DNA of 64,000 nucleotides from Komagataella phaffii GS115. Taxonomy: Eukaryota; Ascomycota; Pichiomycetes; Pichiales; Pichiaceae. The stretch is from assembly GCF_000027005.1 (NCBI RefSeq), contig NC_012965.1, positions 1,847,001 to 1,911,000 on the forward strand, written 5' to 3'. Each line of letters begins with the position of its first letter. Within the stretch, counting starts at the first letter, position 1. Of the stretch, positions 42,695 through 51,422 are shown piece by piece. Made by a program: the position numbers and the translations under genes. The notes under the pieces were generated by a model. That model searched no databases and was not told the DNA's origin. It saw only the letters and a program-made list of their open reading frames with translations.

Positions 42695-43531
42695 TTATAA
42701 CTTTGGCTTGTCTCTTAGCTGGCTTGCCAGCTTCTCTGGATAGAAATCCCGCATGGGAAATCCAAGATGCCACATACCCCCATCAACTGGGATCACCGTC
42801 CCTGTAACATACTTGGCAGCATCAGAAAACAAAAATGCTGTAACATCGGCTATCTCAGAGGTGGAGCCTTTTCTCTGCAGAGGAATATACTTGTCCACAT
42901 TACTAGGATTGGTCACTAGTCGGTTGAAACCTTCAGTGTTATCGATAGCTCCAGGGGCTATAGCGTTACAACGGATACCTATAGGCCCCAATTCTACTGC
43001 CAGAGCATTAGACAGAGCGTCCACACCAGCCTTGGCGGCTCCTACATGGCTTTGAAACGGGACACCTTGGTAATGAAGCGTTGCAGACACGAATAGGACA
43101 CATCCTTTGTTTAGCCGTAGCTGTTCGAAGCACGCTTTCACTGTATTAAATGAACCCAACAGATCGATGTCAACAACTGATTTGAATGCATTGGCTGAAA
43201 GGTGGTTGAAGTCTGCTAAGAAGTTTCCAGCTGCCCCGCAGATGACAAAATCAATTCTTCCTAGTTCTTTGACACATTGGTCAACAGCTTTTGCCAGTTG
43301 GTTAACCTGCCGAACGTCTATTCCCCCAACACCGATCACTTTAGCATTCTCTCTGACTTTTGCAATCTCTTTTGCTGCTTCTTCTGTGGGTTCAACTCTA
43401 CGCCCAATAATGCAGGCGTTGGCTCCCAGTTTCACCAACGTTTCCGTTTGCTTCCTGCAGATAGTTCCTGCGCCACCAGTGACAAACACTACCTTTCCTG
43501 AAAAGATGTTGTCTTTGAAAACTTGGGACAT
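42695..43531 (-). CDS. SPS19: Peroxisomal 2,4-dienoyl-CoA reductase
   Basis: 278 residues ending PKL, a variant type 1 peroxisomal targeting signal. Short-chain dehydrogenase fold: FVTGGAGTICRKQTE (cofactor loop), DFVICGAAGNFLADF, SATLHYQGVPFQSHVGAAKAGVDAL and GPIGIRCNAIAPGAI. As in other 2,4-dienoyl-CoA reductases, the usual SDR Tyr-x-x-x-Lys is altered while the lysine remains. It reduces dienoyl-CoA intermediates with NADPH during beta-oxidation of unsaturated fatty acids. A palindromic GC box lies 113 nt upstream. Confidence 0.95.
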   Translation of the reverse strand: MSQVFKDNIFSGKVVFVTGGAGTICRKQTETLVKLGANACIIGRRVEPTEEAAKEIAKVRENAKVIGVGGIDVRQVNQLAKAVDQCVKELGRIDFVICGAAGNFLADFNHLSANAFKSVVDIDLLGSFNTVKACFEQLRLNKGCVLFVSATLHYQGVPFQSHVGAAKAGVDALSNALAVELGPIGIRCNAIAPGAIDNTEGFNRLVTNPSNVDKYIPLQRKGSTSEIADVTAFLFSDAAKYVTGTVIPVDGGMWHLGFPMRDFYPEKLASQLRDKPKL

Positions 43532-43864
43532 TCTTTGGTGAGTTAGAGAATCGACATGCTGATGCCGAAGAGGAGTATTTATACTTACCCCAGATTTTTC
43601 GCGTTTGCATGTGAAGGTTCAGAGGTGCAAACCACCGATACCGTGGGGGAAGTCTCCCCCATTTTCGGAAACTAGAGTGGTTAGATAAGTAGAGTTGGGT
43701 TAAAGAGCTAATGGCCAGTCTTGCTGAGTTCAAAGTTCCATGAGTGATTCTTGGACGACAGAGACCAAAATAAAAATAGAGGTAAAAGAAATTCGTAAAC
43801 GGTTCTATAGACAGGTAAGTATATGCCTAGCCTCCGAGCATACTAGTAACACGCCTAAGATGTA
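43532..43864 (-). promoter_or_regulatory. SPS19 upstream region with GC-rich palindrome
   Basis: 333 nt between SPS19 and the NNR1 stop. A perfect 7-bp inverted repeat, TGGGGGA (43644-43650) and TCCCCCA (43655-43661), has a 4-nt centre. Its two CCCC boxes face each other like sites for Adr1/Mxr1-type zinc-finger activators of peroxisomal genes. A TATAAATA box on the minus strand sits near 43577. Confidence 0.5.
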
Positions 43865-44563
43865 TCACTGGACTTTCACTACTTGGTCAACTCCTTCGTA
43901 TTTCGGAATATCAATATCCCATTTCTCGGCTAGCTCCTTATTTACAAACCTGCCTCCAACAAAATGAGTTCCTTTAAAAAGTTTTGAGCAGGGCTTTGGA
44001 GCGGTCAAACTAACCAATGAAGAGGGCTCAAACGAAGAGTTGACTGGACCTTCATCCACATCCCATCCAGAAGGGATATCAACAGAAGTGATGGGGATCT
44101 TCTTGCAGTATTCATTCAAAAGACCGATCACCTCCAGGAAAGGCTCACGAACTGGAGGAACAAATGAGAATCCAAAGATTCCATCAACGATTTGGTCAGC
44201 CTGCTGGAATTCTTTCTGTACATCTGTCTCAATAATTGGCACACCAAACGTTGCTAGTTGTGTCTGTAGACCTGTGAAAAGGGGTTTCTTCGACCTCAAT
44301 GGGTAATAAACTCGAACCTTGTATCCAAAAAGAGTCAAATGGCGGGCGCAAACCAGTGCGTCGCCCCCATTGTTACCAACTCCAACTGCACATAATACTT
44401 TAGGGTACTTGCTGGGAGGGTATTCTTTATAGACAGCACTGGCAACAGCCAACCCAGCGAGTTCCATCAATTGATCTATGGAAAACCCTCCACCTTCCGG
44501 TGACATTAGCTCTCTGTCTAGAGCACTTGCTGCTTTACTCCCAATTGTCTTGATTAGCGACAT
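43865..44563 (-). CDS. NNR1: NAD(P)HX epimerase
   Basis: 232 residues (S. cerevisiae YNL200C/Nnr1 is 246). YjeF N-terminal-type Rossmann domain: DRELMSPEGGGFSIDQLMELAG at the start, the phosphate-binding GVGNNGGDALVCARHL, VDGIFGFSF with the catalytic Asp, and SVDIPSGWDVDEGP. It epimerises damaged, hydrated NAD(P)H so that the partner dehydratase can repair it. The C-terminal yjeF dehydratase domain is absent, as in other eukaryotes. Confidence 0.95.
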   Translation of the reverse strand: MSLIKTIGSKAASALDRELMSPEGGGFSIDQLMELAGLAVASAVYKEYPPSKYPKVLCAVGVGNNGGDALVCARHLTLFGYKVRVYYPLRSKKPLFTGLQTQLATFGVPIIETDVQKEFQQADQIVDGIFGFSFVPPVREPFLEVIGLLNEYCKKIPITSVDIPSGWDVDEGPVNSSFEPSSLVSLTAPKPCSKLFKGTHFVGGRFVNKELAEKWDIDIPKYEGVDQVVKVQ

Positions 44564-44901
44564 ATTTGCTTAAGGACTTCAAGTTGAGATTAAGCTATGG
44601 AAAGGCAAAGTAGAGGAGTATGGGGTGATGGCATAGCATGCGCGAGGGACAATCACTCATAACATATTTCAAAGTACTTTCGGTGTGAATGCCCTTGGAT
44701 TGGGATTTCTACGACTGACAATACTGTGATTTTTGATCACAATTATCCTTCTTGCTCATTGAACTCGTTTTTCAAACATTGTAGTCAGAAAGCGCCCTTT
44801 TTCACTCCCTCTATCTATGACTCCACTCTTCTCTCTTCTCTTCTGCTCCTCCTTCTGCCGCATTCCAACGATCTTCGCGATCTATTTTAATTCATGTCGA
44901 A
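44564..44901. promoter_or_regulatory. Divergent region between NNR1 and SHS1
   Basis: 338 nt, ending in a strong C/T-rich stretch (44798-44866), typical of a yeast promoter and leader. A TTTTTGATCACAA palindromic core lies near 44730. An ATG at 44894 opens a 4-codon uORF that overlaps the next ATG at 44902. Confidence 0.45.
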
Positions 44902-44908
44902 ATGCTAA
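44894..44908 (+). other. Minimal uORF overlapping the first SHS1 ATG
   Basis: ATG-TCG-AAA-TGC-TAA at 44894-44908 is out of frame with SHS1. Its fourth codon and stop overlap the ATG at 44902. CTAAC and CACTTTCAG just after (acceptor ending 44920) also look like an intron 3' end, though no clear donor is visible upstream. Confidence 0.4.
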
Positions 44909-46521
44909 CTGACACTTTCAGCTTCTCTACAACCAACATGTACAACAAGGAATCAGCCCTGTTAAGGCGCAAAAAGGATGTCAAGAAGGGAACAAAATTT
45001 ACTTTCATGGTCTGTGGTGCAATGGGGACCGGTAAATCTACCTTTATCAACAGTCTAGTTCATCAACATCTTGTGCCTAAAAGATTCGAACATAACGCGT
45101 CTGACTCGCTCCCCAAGACTCTTTCATTTTTTAACATAGAAGGGGCGGCTGTCGATGCATCCTCTGCCCGGGCTTCGTTTGATCCCGAATCTGTTCATCT
45201 TGAACCTGGGATTGCTATCACCGAACATAGCATTGAATTGGTGGATGGTAGTGATAGTTCGAAATTGATGCTGACCATCCTAGACACTCCTGGATTCGGT
45301 GACAATTTCGACAATGAAGTATGTTTCCAGGAGATCAGCAACTACGTTGAAAACCAGTTTGACAGTGTGCTGGCAGAGGAGACTCGAATAAGAAGAAATC
45401 CCAGATTCGAAGACACAAGAATTCATGCCTGTCTTTATTTCATCACCCCTACAGGGCATGGTTTGAGAGAATTGGATGTGGAAACAATGAAACGTCTTTC
45501 TAAATACTTGAATGTCATTCCAGTTATTGGAAGAGCAGACTCTTTCACCCCTTCAGAGTTGAAACTTTTCAAGCAGAGAATTGTTAGTGACATTGCCAGG
45601 TACAACATCCCCGTATATCAGTTTACCTATGACGAGGATGAAGATGATGAGGAAACAATCAGGGAAAATAAGTTTCTTGCGTCCATTCAACCGTTCGCCA
45701 TAGTTGCTTCCGAAGAGGATGTAGTTATTGACGGAGTGACCACAAAAGGAAGGAAGTACCCATGGGGTTCGGTAGATATTTACAATCCAGCGGTGTCAGA
45801 CTTTGCTCTTTTGAAATCTGTTCTTCTGGGCTCACATTTACAGGACTTGAAAGATTTGACCCACGATTTCCTTTATGAGATGTACAGAACTGAGAGACTT
45901 ACATCTGTCACAAGCGAAAGCTCGGGCATCTCCTCAACCAGAGCGAGAGAACCCCCATCGTTGTCAAATCTAGCTGCTATAACGGCATCTCAATCGATAA
46001 CGCCTAACAATGAAAATGACAAGATAATGCACGAATCGTTAAAGAGTAATGAGAGCGTTGGTCAACCAGTTGATTCCGTTTCTGATAAATCAGCCTCTAC
46101 AGTAGCCACGCCTACATCAAAACAATCATCAGTGTTTAGGAAATCCGTATCTCCTTCTAAATACGATGGTGCTTCCATTGCATCATCTCCAACTATTCCT
46201 CAACAGCAACGGTCACAGTTGCGTATTTTATCAGAAACAGTACCCTACGTGCTCAAACATGAGCGATTAGCCAGTCGTCAACAGAAGTTACAGGAACTAG
46301 AGAACAGATCTGCCAAAGAACTGTCGCTCAGAGCTGCGGCATTGGAAAAGAAAGCAACTGAGTTAAAGCTTAGAGAAAAGTTGCTTCTCAAGCAGTTAGA
46401 ACAGGAAAAACAACTAAACGACACTGCTTCGGAAGTTGATTCCGTTCACATCAAAAAGGAAGAGACATTGACGAATCTCCACTCTATTGTCAGCAATAGC
46501 TCTCAAGATGGACAAAAGTAG
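44902..46521 (+). CDS. SHS1: Septin Shs1/Sep7
   Basis: 539 residues from ATG 44902; the ATG at 44938 (MYNKESALLRRKKD) fits septin N-termini better and may be the true start. GTPase domain: P-loop GAMGTGKST, DTPGFGDN, IRRNPRFEDTRIHACLYFITPTGHGL, the G4-like GRADS and KYPWGSVDI. An insert after the P-loop and the Ser-rich linker (~330-430) are typical of Shs1. The C-terminus has the Shs1-like ETVPYVLKHERLASRQQKLQ coiled coil. Shs1 can replace Cdc11 at the ends of septin octamers and favours rings over straight filaments. Confidence 0.94.
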   Translation: MLTDTFSFSTTNMYNKESALLRRKKDVKKGTKFTFMVCGAMGTGKSTFINSLVHQHLVPKRFEHNASDSLPKTLSFFNIEGAAVDASSARASFDPESVHLEPGIAITEHSIELVDGSDSSKLMLTILDTPGFGDNFDNEVCFQEISNYVENQFDSVLAEETRIRRNPRFEDTRIHACLYFITPTGHGLRELDVETMKRLSKYLNVIPVIGRADSFTPSELKLFKQRIVSDIARYNIPVYQFTYDEDEDDEETIRENKFLASIQPFAIVASEEDVVIDGVTTKGRKYPWGSVDIYNPAVSDFALLKSVLLGSHLQDLKDLTHDFLYEMYRTERLTSVTSESSGISSTRAREPPSLSNLAAITASQSITPNNENDKIMHESLKSNESVGQPVDSVSDKSASTVATPTSKQSSVFRKSVSPSKYDGASIASSPTIPQQQRSQLRILSETVPYVLKHERLASRQQKLQELENRSAKELSLRAAALEKKATELKLREKLLLKQLEQEKQLNDTASEVDSVHIKKEETLTNLHSIVSNSSQDGQK

Positions 46522-46586
46522 AATTAATATTAGGTTACATATTATTACAATAAAACTTTGGATGCTTCACATTCAAAGCTCTTGGC

Positions 46587-48080
46587 CTATTTATAAGACG
46601 TATGAGGTTGACCAGTGGTTTGGTAATTGTAGGATGTATTCCTTCTGTTGTTGCTGTTACGCACACCCAGAGGATTCTTGGAAAAACTTAGACGAATACC
46701 ACCTTTACTGGAACATCTTAACGAGGTACCATATAGGTTAGCCAGAGCTTCTGCGGCTTCAGTTATGCTGTTAAACTCGACGAAGCACATAGGGCCTCCA
46801 CCTCCTCCACTACTTCCACTGATTGAAGTCTTGTTCTTGAAAGAAAGACGTCTGAATCCCTTTACTGGAGTGAAAAGAGATCTTAACTCAGCTTCTGTAG
46901 CGTCACCAGGTAGATTTCCTACATACAATGTATTGCATGGTGGGTTTTGGTCTGCTGGGTTGGCAGGTGGGGGAATACGCATGAGTAGAGATAGATCGAC
47001 ACCACTAGAATTTTTATCTGGTGAAGCGGTTTGGCTTCCGCCCTGTGACTGATCCTGAGACTGCTGAGATGGTGGTTGAAATGTTTGAGATTGTTGGTTT
47101 GGTTGAGAGGGTTGTTGTTGCTGCGGCGGCTTCTGTGGCTGCTGCTGCTGTTGCTGTTGTTGTTGTTGTTGCTGCTGTTGCTGCTGTTGCTGTTGCGACG
47201 TTTGATGCTGCTGCTGTTGTTGTAACTGTGAAGGCTGGGTTTTTAAAGCCTGTGGCGGTTGAGGTGTTTGCTGCGGTTGTGGATGTTGTTGTTGGGAAGG
47301 CTGCTGGTGTGGTGGTGGTTGTTGAAGCTGGCCATTCTGGAATGGAGAGTTCAAGGATGGAACTTGAGGGCCTTGAGGAGCAGGTTGGCCTTGGACATTG
47401 TTCAAGACTAATTGACCAGTACTGGACTGGTTGAAAAAGTGTTGTTGTTGATGCTGAGAAGGTGGTGGGCCCGAATGCTGCGACTGAGGTTGATGTTGGG
47501 ACTGTGGTTGAGTCCATGGATTGACAAGGGAGGACTGGGCTGGGGAATTCAAGTCAATAGAATCAATCCCAGTAGATTGGTTATTGACTTGACTGAAAGG
47601 GTCGCTGAACAAAAATCTGGAGCGCTGACTACCAATTGAAGGGCGCTTCAGTGTTGCCGACACAGAAGAAGTATTGGGGGGCGACAATGAGTTAAATGAG
47701 CCCAATAATGGTGAGTTGATGATGGAATTTGCACGGTGTCTTAATTCGGACTTAATAGGAGCAAAATGAGGCCCGAAAACCTGTTTATTATCGAGTAGCT
47801 GCGCAACAGATTGTGCAGTGAGGAAATTGTTAAAGCGGGCAATAATCAGTGGAGCTTGTGTATCAGTGTCCTCAACCAAGTCTATAGCAACAAGGTCGGT
47901 GGTAAGCGCAAACACAGCGTATGCTTCTCGTAAAGTGACATCTGGAGGCAAATGAGTCAACCGTAGAATGTATCCTGACTGCGGTGCTGGTGCTGAATGG
48001 GTAGATGGTCCTAAAGTCAATTTGAGCAATGAGCTATTGAGTGGGTCAGAGCCCATTTCAGATTCTGTTGAGGGCATCAT
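46587..48080 (-). CDS. WHI3: RNA-binding protein Whi3
   Basis: 497 residues from ATG at 48080; the open frame extends upstream only from a GTG. The N-terminal region (~30-110) carries a divergent RRM-like segment (YILRLTHLPPDVTLREAYAVF). The middle ~220 residues are Gln/Pro-rich, with an uninterrupted run of 19 Gln. The C-terminal RRM (~380-475) has RNP2 NTLYVGNLPGD and RNP1-like GPMCFVEFNS, and ends in the Whi3/Whi4 signature GGIRLSFSKNPLGVR. Whi3 binds CLN3 and other mRNAs, restrains Start, and forms condensates through its polyQ region. Whi4 is the paralogue in S. cerevisiae; a single gene is likely here. Confidence 0.92.
   Translation of the reverse strand: MMPSTESEMGSDPLNSSLLKLTLGPSTHSAPAPQSGYILRLTHLPPDVTLREAYAVFALTTDLVAIDLVEDTDTQAPLIIARFNNFLTAQSVAQLLDNKQVFGPHFAPIKSELRHRANSIINSPLLGSFNSLSPPNTSSVSATLKRPSIGSQRSRFLFSDPFSQVNNQSTGIDSIDLNSPAQSSLVNPWTQPQSQHQPQSQHSGPPPSQHQQQHFFNQSSTGQLVLNNVQGQPAPQGPQVPSLNSPFQNGQLQQPPPHQQPSQQQHPQPQQTPQPPQALKTQPSQLQQQQQHQTSQQQQQQQQQQQQQQQQQQQPQKPPQQQQPSQPNQQSQTFQPPSQQSQDQSQGGSQTASPDKNSSGVDLSLLMRIPPPANPADQNPPCNTLYVGNLPGDATEAELRSLFTPVKGFRRLSFKNKTSISGSSGGGGGPMCFVEFNSITEAAEALANLYGTSLRCSSKGGIRLSFSKNPLGVRNSNNRRNTSYNYQTTGQPHTSYK
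47139..47195 (-). repeat. CAG/CAA repeat encoding 19 glutamines in WHI3
   Basis: Nineteen consecutive glutamine codons, mixed CAG and CAA, flanked by further Gln/Pro-rich codons. The mix of codons suggests protein-level selection rather than simple repeat slippage. Such tracts drive Whi3 phase separation in other fungi. Confidence 0.9.
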
Positions 48081-48841
48081 GCAATGATGATTAAATGGAT
48101 ATAACACAGGTCACAGTGCAAACGATGCTATGTTTGGTGAATATTCTTTGAACACTTCCTTAGTGGTTGTGAATCTTGGGATGATGGTATGTTGACTTAT
48201 ACGCGTTCGGGGTGACCAGATAGAAAATAACTTGAGAATAAAAAAAAATGCAAACTTGCAGAAACTCCAAGTGACGCCTGCTTAATCGGATGAGCTTAAG
48301 CTATAAGCGTAGTATGATGGAAATTTGAAGTTGGATTAAGACTTTAAGTCGATGTAGTCTCCTATCAAGTAATTTGTCGAATGAAATGGTTTGTTTGTTA
48401 AAGGACTCAAAGGTTACGTAAAAGCTGGTTTACTTAGTGAGTGGCGCACATATGACTACCAGATTAGGAAAAGATGGCTGGTTACCCGGGAGTTCCACGT
48501 CGTTACCCGGATAAGAATCCTATTCAAATGTAGCCTAGAAGGGTTAATTTTTTGAATGTTCTGCGAAAAGCCACCGTTGAGCAACTTCTGTTCGTCGTGC
48601 CCCATTCGAAAAGAATTTAATATCTGGAGAAAGAAGCAAAGGTCAGGCGCCAGGCCCTATTAACAGCCCCTTATTTTTCAGGGTTTTTTTTTTTTGGGGT
48701 GAACACACACCTCAAGAGCCACCCTCGAACAACAGTTGAACATGTCTCCAACTAATCTAGGTAGTAGCCCTTTTCAGTGGACGGTGTTGTAGCAATAAGT
48801 TTTGCTTGATCTCCTCTCGTCGGTTGACTCCACTTACACTA
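48081..48841. promoter_or_regulatory. WHI3-ClpP divergent region with two Reb1-type sites
   Basis: 761 nt. Two direct TTACCCGG sites, at 48482-48489 and 48503-48510, are 21 nt apart, about two DNA turns. Reb1-type factors clear nucleosomes and separate divergent promoters. A T-run (48686-48696) lies downstream. A 16-codon uORF (48742-48792) precedes the ClpP gene. Confidence 0.55.
48742..48792 (+). other. Possible 16-codon uORF before the ClpP gene
   Basis: ATG 48742 to TAG 48792 encodes MSPTNLGSSPFQWTVL, 49 nt before the ClpP ATG and in a different frame. It could dampen translation if the transcript starts upstream of it. No conservation data are available. Confidence 0.3.
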
Positions 48842-49522
48842 ATGAGTTATCCCCTAGGTCTGGGTCGTACAGCTTATAGGTTCATCCCGAGGTCAATCTG
48901 TTCAAGACGATCCATCTCATCCCATGCATTACCTCCAACGCCCTCCAACTCACCACCAGCAGGAGATTTATTCACCAAACTGCTGAACGAACGCATCATA
49001 TATTTAGCAGGAGGCATTGATGATGCGCAAGCAACATCTATCACGGCTCAATTGCTGTATCTGGAATCGCAGTCAACGTCGAAACAAATCAACATTTACA
49101 TCAACTCACCAGGAGGTTCTGTCACGGCAGGGCTGGCCATCTACGACACAATCCAGTATATCCGAGCGCCAGTTTCCACGGTTTGCTTAGGACAGGCATG
49201 CTCCATGGCATCCCTCTTGCTTGCAAGCGGAACGCATGGCAAACGTTTGATCTTGCCAAACGCTACCATAATGGTGCATCAACCATCTTCGGCAAACGGA
49301 ATTAAGGGACAGGCCACTGATATCGAGATATATGCCCGTCATATCATCAATACCAAACAGAAATTGCAAACTTTATACCTAAAACACATGTCTCCAACCA
49401 TGACGGTGGATGAAATCACTGCACTTTTGGAGAGAGATCGGTTCATGGAGCCAGAGGAGGCAGTGTCTCTTGGACTGGCGGACCGTGTATTAGAGAGGAA
49501 ACCCCCGGTTGTATCTGACTAA
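48842..49522 (+). CDS. CLPP: Mitochondrial ATP-dependent Clp protease proteolytic subunit
   Basis: 226 residues from ATG 48842; the TTG 36 nt upstream is not a start. A basic, Ser/Arg-rich presequence (MSYPLGLGRTAYRFIPRS...) leads to the ClpP fold. It has INSPGGSVTAGLAIYD, the catalytic serine in GQACSMASLLLASG, the catalytic histidine in MVHQPSS, the GQATDIEI segment and the catalytic aspartate in RDRFMEPEEA. ClpP forms tetradecamers fed by ClpX in the mitochondrial matrix. S. cerevisiae and S. pombe lack it, so its retention here is notable. It converges on the kinase gene with one base between the stops. Confidence 0.95.
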   Translation: MSYPLGLGRTAYRFIPRSICSRRSISSHALPPTPSNSPPAGDLFTKLLNERIIYLAGGIDDAQATSITAQLLYLESQSTSKQINIYINSPGGSVTAGLAIYDTIQYIRAPVSTVCLGQACSMASLLLASGTHGKRLILPNATIMVHQPSSANGIKGQATDIEIYARHIINTKQKLQTLYLKHMSPTMTVDEITALLERDRFMEPEEAVSLGLADRVLERKPPVVSD

Positions 49523-49523
49523 C

Positions 49524-50558
49524 CTAATTGTTCAATGTTTTGATTATCTTCAGGATCTCAGAGCCAATGCTGGAACTCTTGTATTCAAACGCCAAATCTG
49601 CAAACCAGGTGGATTGACAAATGTCCTTCACGGTATAACGTGTTGCGTTGTCAGGGTTTAGACACTTCAAGATGCAATCACGTGGATTGTATGGAAGTTG
49701 TCGGAAAGGTTTCAAAGCAGCTTTCCGTATGTAGTTGTTGTTCAAATCGGATGACTTGATTGAGTGGAGTCTATTGTCGGTGTAGAAAAGAGAGTAGTCT
49801 TCATAAATAGGGTCTTGCGGTGTCGCAGAGTTCCATGGTTGACAGGTCAAAGCAATAACAAAATATAGAATTCCCAGAGACCACACGTCGTATTTCTTCA
49901 TCGCTTGGGGAGAAGGTTTCTTCTTTGAGGAGAATATTTCCGGTGCCATGAACGATTTTGTCCCGACTACTTGCGTCTTGTGTTCATTTTTTGCATTCTC
50001 TGGTTCCTCGCCCACTATGGTTCCCAAATGTACGATTGGGTGGTCTGAATTTTCCAAGGAAACATCCCTAGCAAACCCAAAATCACACAGAATCAACTGT
50101 CCGTTGCCGTCTATCAGGATATTCTCTGGTTTAATGTCCATATGAACTATATTTTGGGCATGCAAAAGGTTTATTATATTCACTACCTTCATAAAAATGA
50201 GATCTCGCAATACCTGCGGAACACTCAGTTTTTGCTTCCGTATCCTGACGAGGAACGATAGAAGGTCACCGTTGGGATAAAAGGGTAATATCAACGTTGT
50301 CGACGAACCGTCTTCCTCATATAGAAGATCAATCACCTTGCAAACGTTTTCGTTGTTCTTGCCAGCTTTCTTGATCAGACCAGCTTCATGCTTACATAAG
50401 TAAAGAGGTTTAGTCATTTTCTTTGCAACAACTAAAACGCCGTGGTATTCGGCCTTGTAAATAATCCCTTCGAGACCAGTTGATATGGGCTGGTCTGGCA
50501 GCACCTTTAAGGACGAGCCTTCCACTGGCTTCTCTGATATATCTGTGTCTTGATCCAT
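49524..50558 (-). CDS. Divergent Ser/Thr protein kinase
   Basis: 344 residues, nearly all kinase domain. The glycine loop is degenerate (GLEGIIYKAEY), the lysine sits in VLVVAKKM, and the catalytic loop reads HMDIKPENIL with Met in place of the usual Arg of HRD. DFGFA and a modified activation-segment end (VVGTKSFMAPEIF) follow, so it may be active but lacks the RD arginine. No extra domain or membrane segment is seen. I cannot place it in a known yeast kinase family with confidence; Npr1/Hal5-like kinases are remote possibilities. It converges on ClpP with a one-base gap. Confidence 0.8.
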   Translation of the reverse strand: MDQDTDISEKPVEGSSLKVLPDQPISTGLEGIIYKAEYHGVLVVAKKMTKPLYLCKHEAGLIKKAGKNNENVCKVIDLLYEEDGSSTTLILPFYPNGDLLSFLVRIRKQKLSVPQVLRDLIFMKVVNIINLLHAQNIVHMDIKPENILIDGNGQLILCDFGFARDVSLENSDHPIVHLGTIVGEEPENAKNEHKTQVVGTKSFMAPEIFSSKKKPSPQAMKKYDVWSLGILYFVIALTCQPWNSATPQDPIYEDYSLFYTDNRLHSIKSSDLNNNYIRKAALKPFRQLPYNPRDCILKCLNPDNATRYTVKDICQSTWFADLAFEYKSSSIGSEILKIIKTLNN

Positions 50559-51422
50559 CTAGGGTGGGAAGATGTAAAAAGTAAGGTGTTTTTTTCGAGC
50601 CACAGCACGCCCATCCTAACGTCTTTAATGCCTTCCCGTTTGCCCAAACTCTAATTCTCTGTCGGGCTCCACTACTCCAAGGGGTTTCATTCCGTCGACT
50701 GGAGGGCTCTGGTCGAGTGGTGGAGAGAGCTCATCCATCTCGCGGTGTACCTGGGTAAGCTCAGATGGGTTTCGTAGTAACTGTTTTTCGGCCATTATGC
50801 GCACGGCTACTTAGCGAGTTTTCTAGCAGAGACATTCGATGGTTTTCCACTGATATCCTCTTATCTTGAGCAAATTAGTTTTTCAATGGCACAGCATTTG
50901 GCCCATTGGACAATGATAGTTGAGTTTGAGCCGTCGGTGTTAAGAGAGCGTATTTCCGTTAGTTGTAGGAACACCGTTTAAAGGTACATTATGCGATTAC
51001 GACTATCTTGAAAAAGCCAAGACTTATCAATAAGATCGTTGGAAGGGCCTACTGATAGAGATTTAGTAAGATTATATAATTACGAGCATGAGTACCGAAG
51101 AGCATGGTTTTTCCTTCCCAGTCCCGCTCGACGACGGTTTCCCTAACAATTCAATCATCAATGTCCTGACTTCTTAACCTGTTCTTCGTACTCCCTTTCC
51201 CTTGCCTTCTATCGCTGTCAACGGCCCAATCTCCCGTCCTTCAAAGCACAGAACTATCTAACCTCATTTCATCATTAATCGCTGGGGTCTGAAATTTTTC
51301 GAGAAACCAAAGTGAGCAAATATATGAGCACATTAGAAGAGCATTTATGTACAGAGTATATATAGCCTTCATGACAATATAAATTCGTCTAGCACTCATT
51401 GGCCTGAACGTGTATTCGTGAC
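50559..51422. other. Divergent region between the kinase and the ferric reductase gene
   Basis: 864 nt holding both upstream regions. Just before the kinase ATG the minus strand reads CCCACCCTAG, an acceptor-like end, but no matching donor and branch point are evident. A 56-codon minus-strand frame is listed separately. No tRNA and no clear metal-response element is seen. Confidence 0.4.
50625..50795 (-). CDS. Possible 56-residue small protein
   Basis: ATG at 50795 to TAA at 50625. The product (MAEKQLLRNPSELTQVHRE... ending GQTGRH) is hydrophilic, Pro/Glu-rich and without membrane segment or known motif. It lies 66 nt upstream of the kinase on the same strand and might instead be a spliced first exon or a uORF. 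A frame this long is expected by chance in a region of this size, so support is weak. Confidence 0.25.
   Translation of the reverse strand: MAEKQLLRNPSELTQVHREMDELSPPLDQSPPVDGMKPLGVVEPDRELEFGQTGRH

Noticed and set aside
47014..47517. Thr/Ala-rich and Val-rich frames over the WHI3 Gln region
   Set aside because: Other-frame readings of the CAG/CAA-rich WHI3 sequence; low complexity only.
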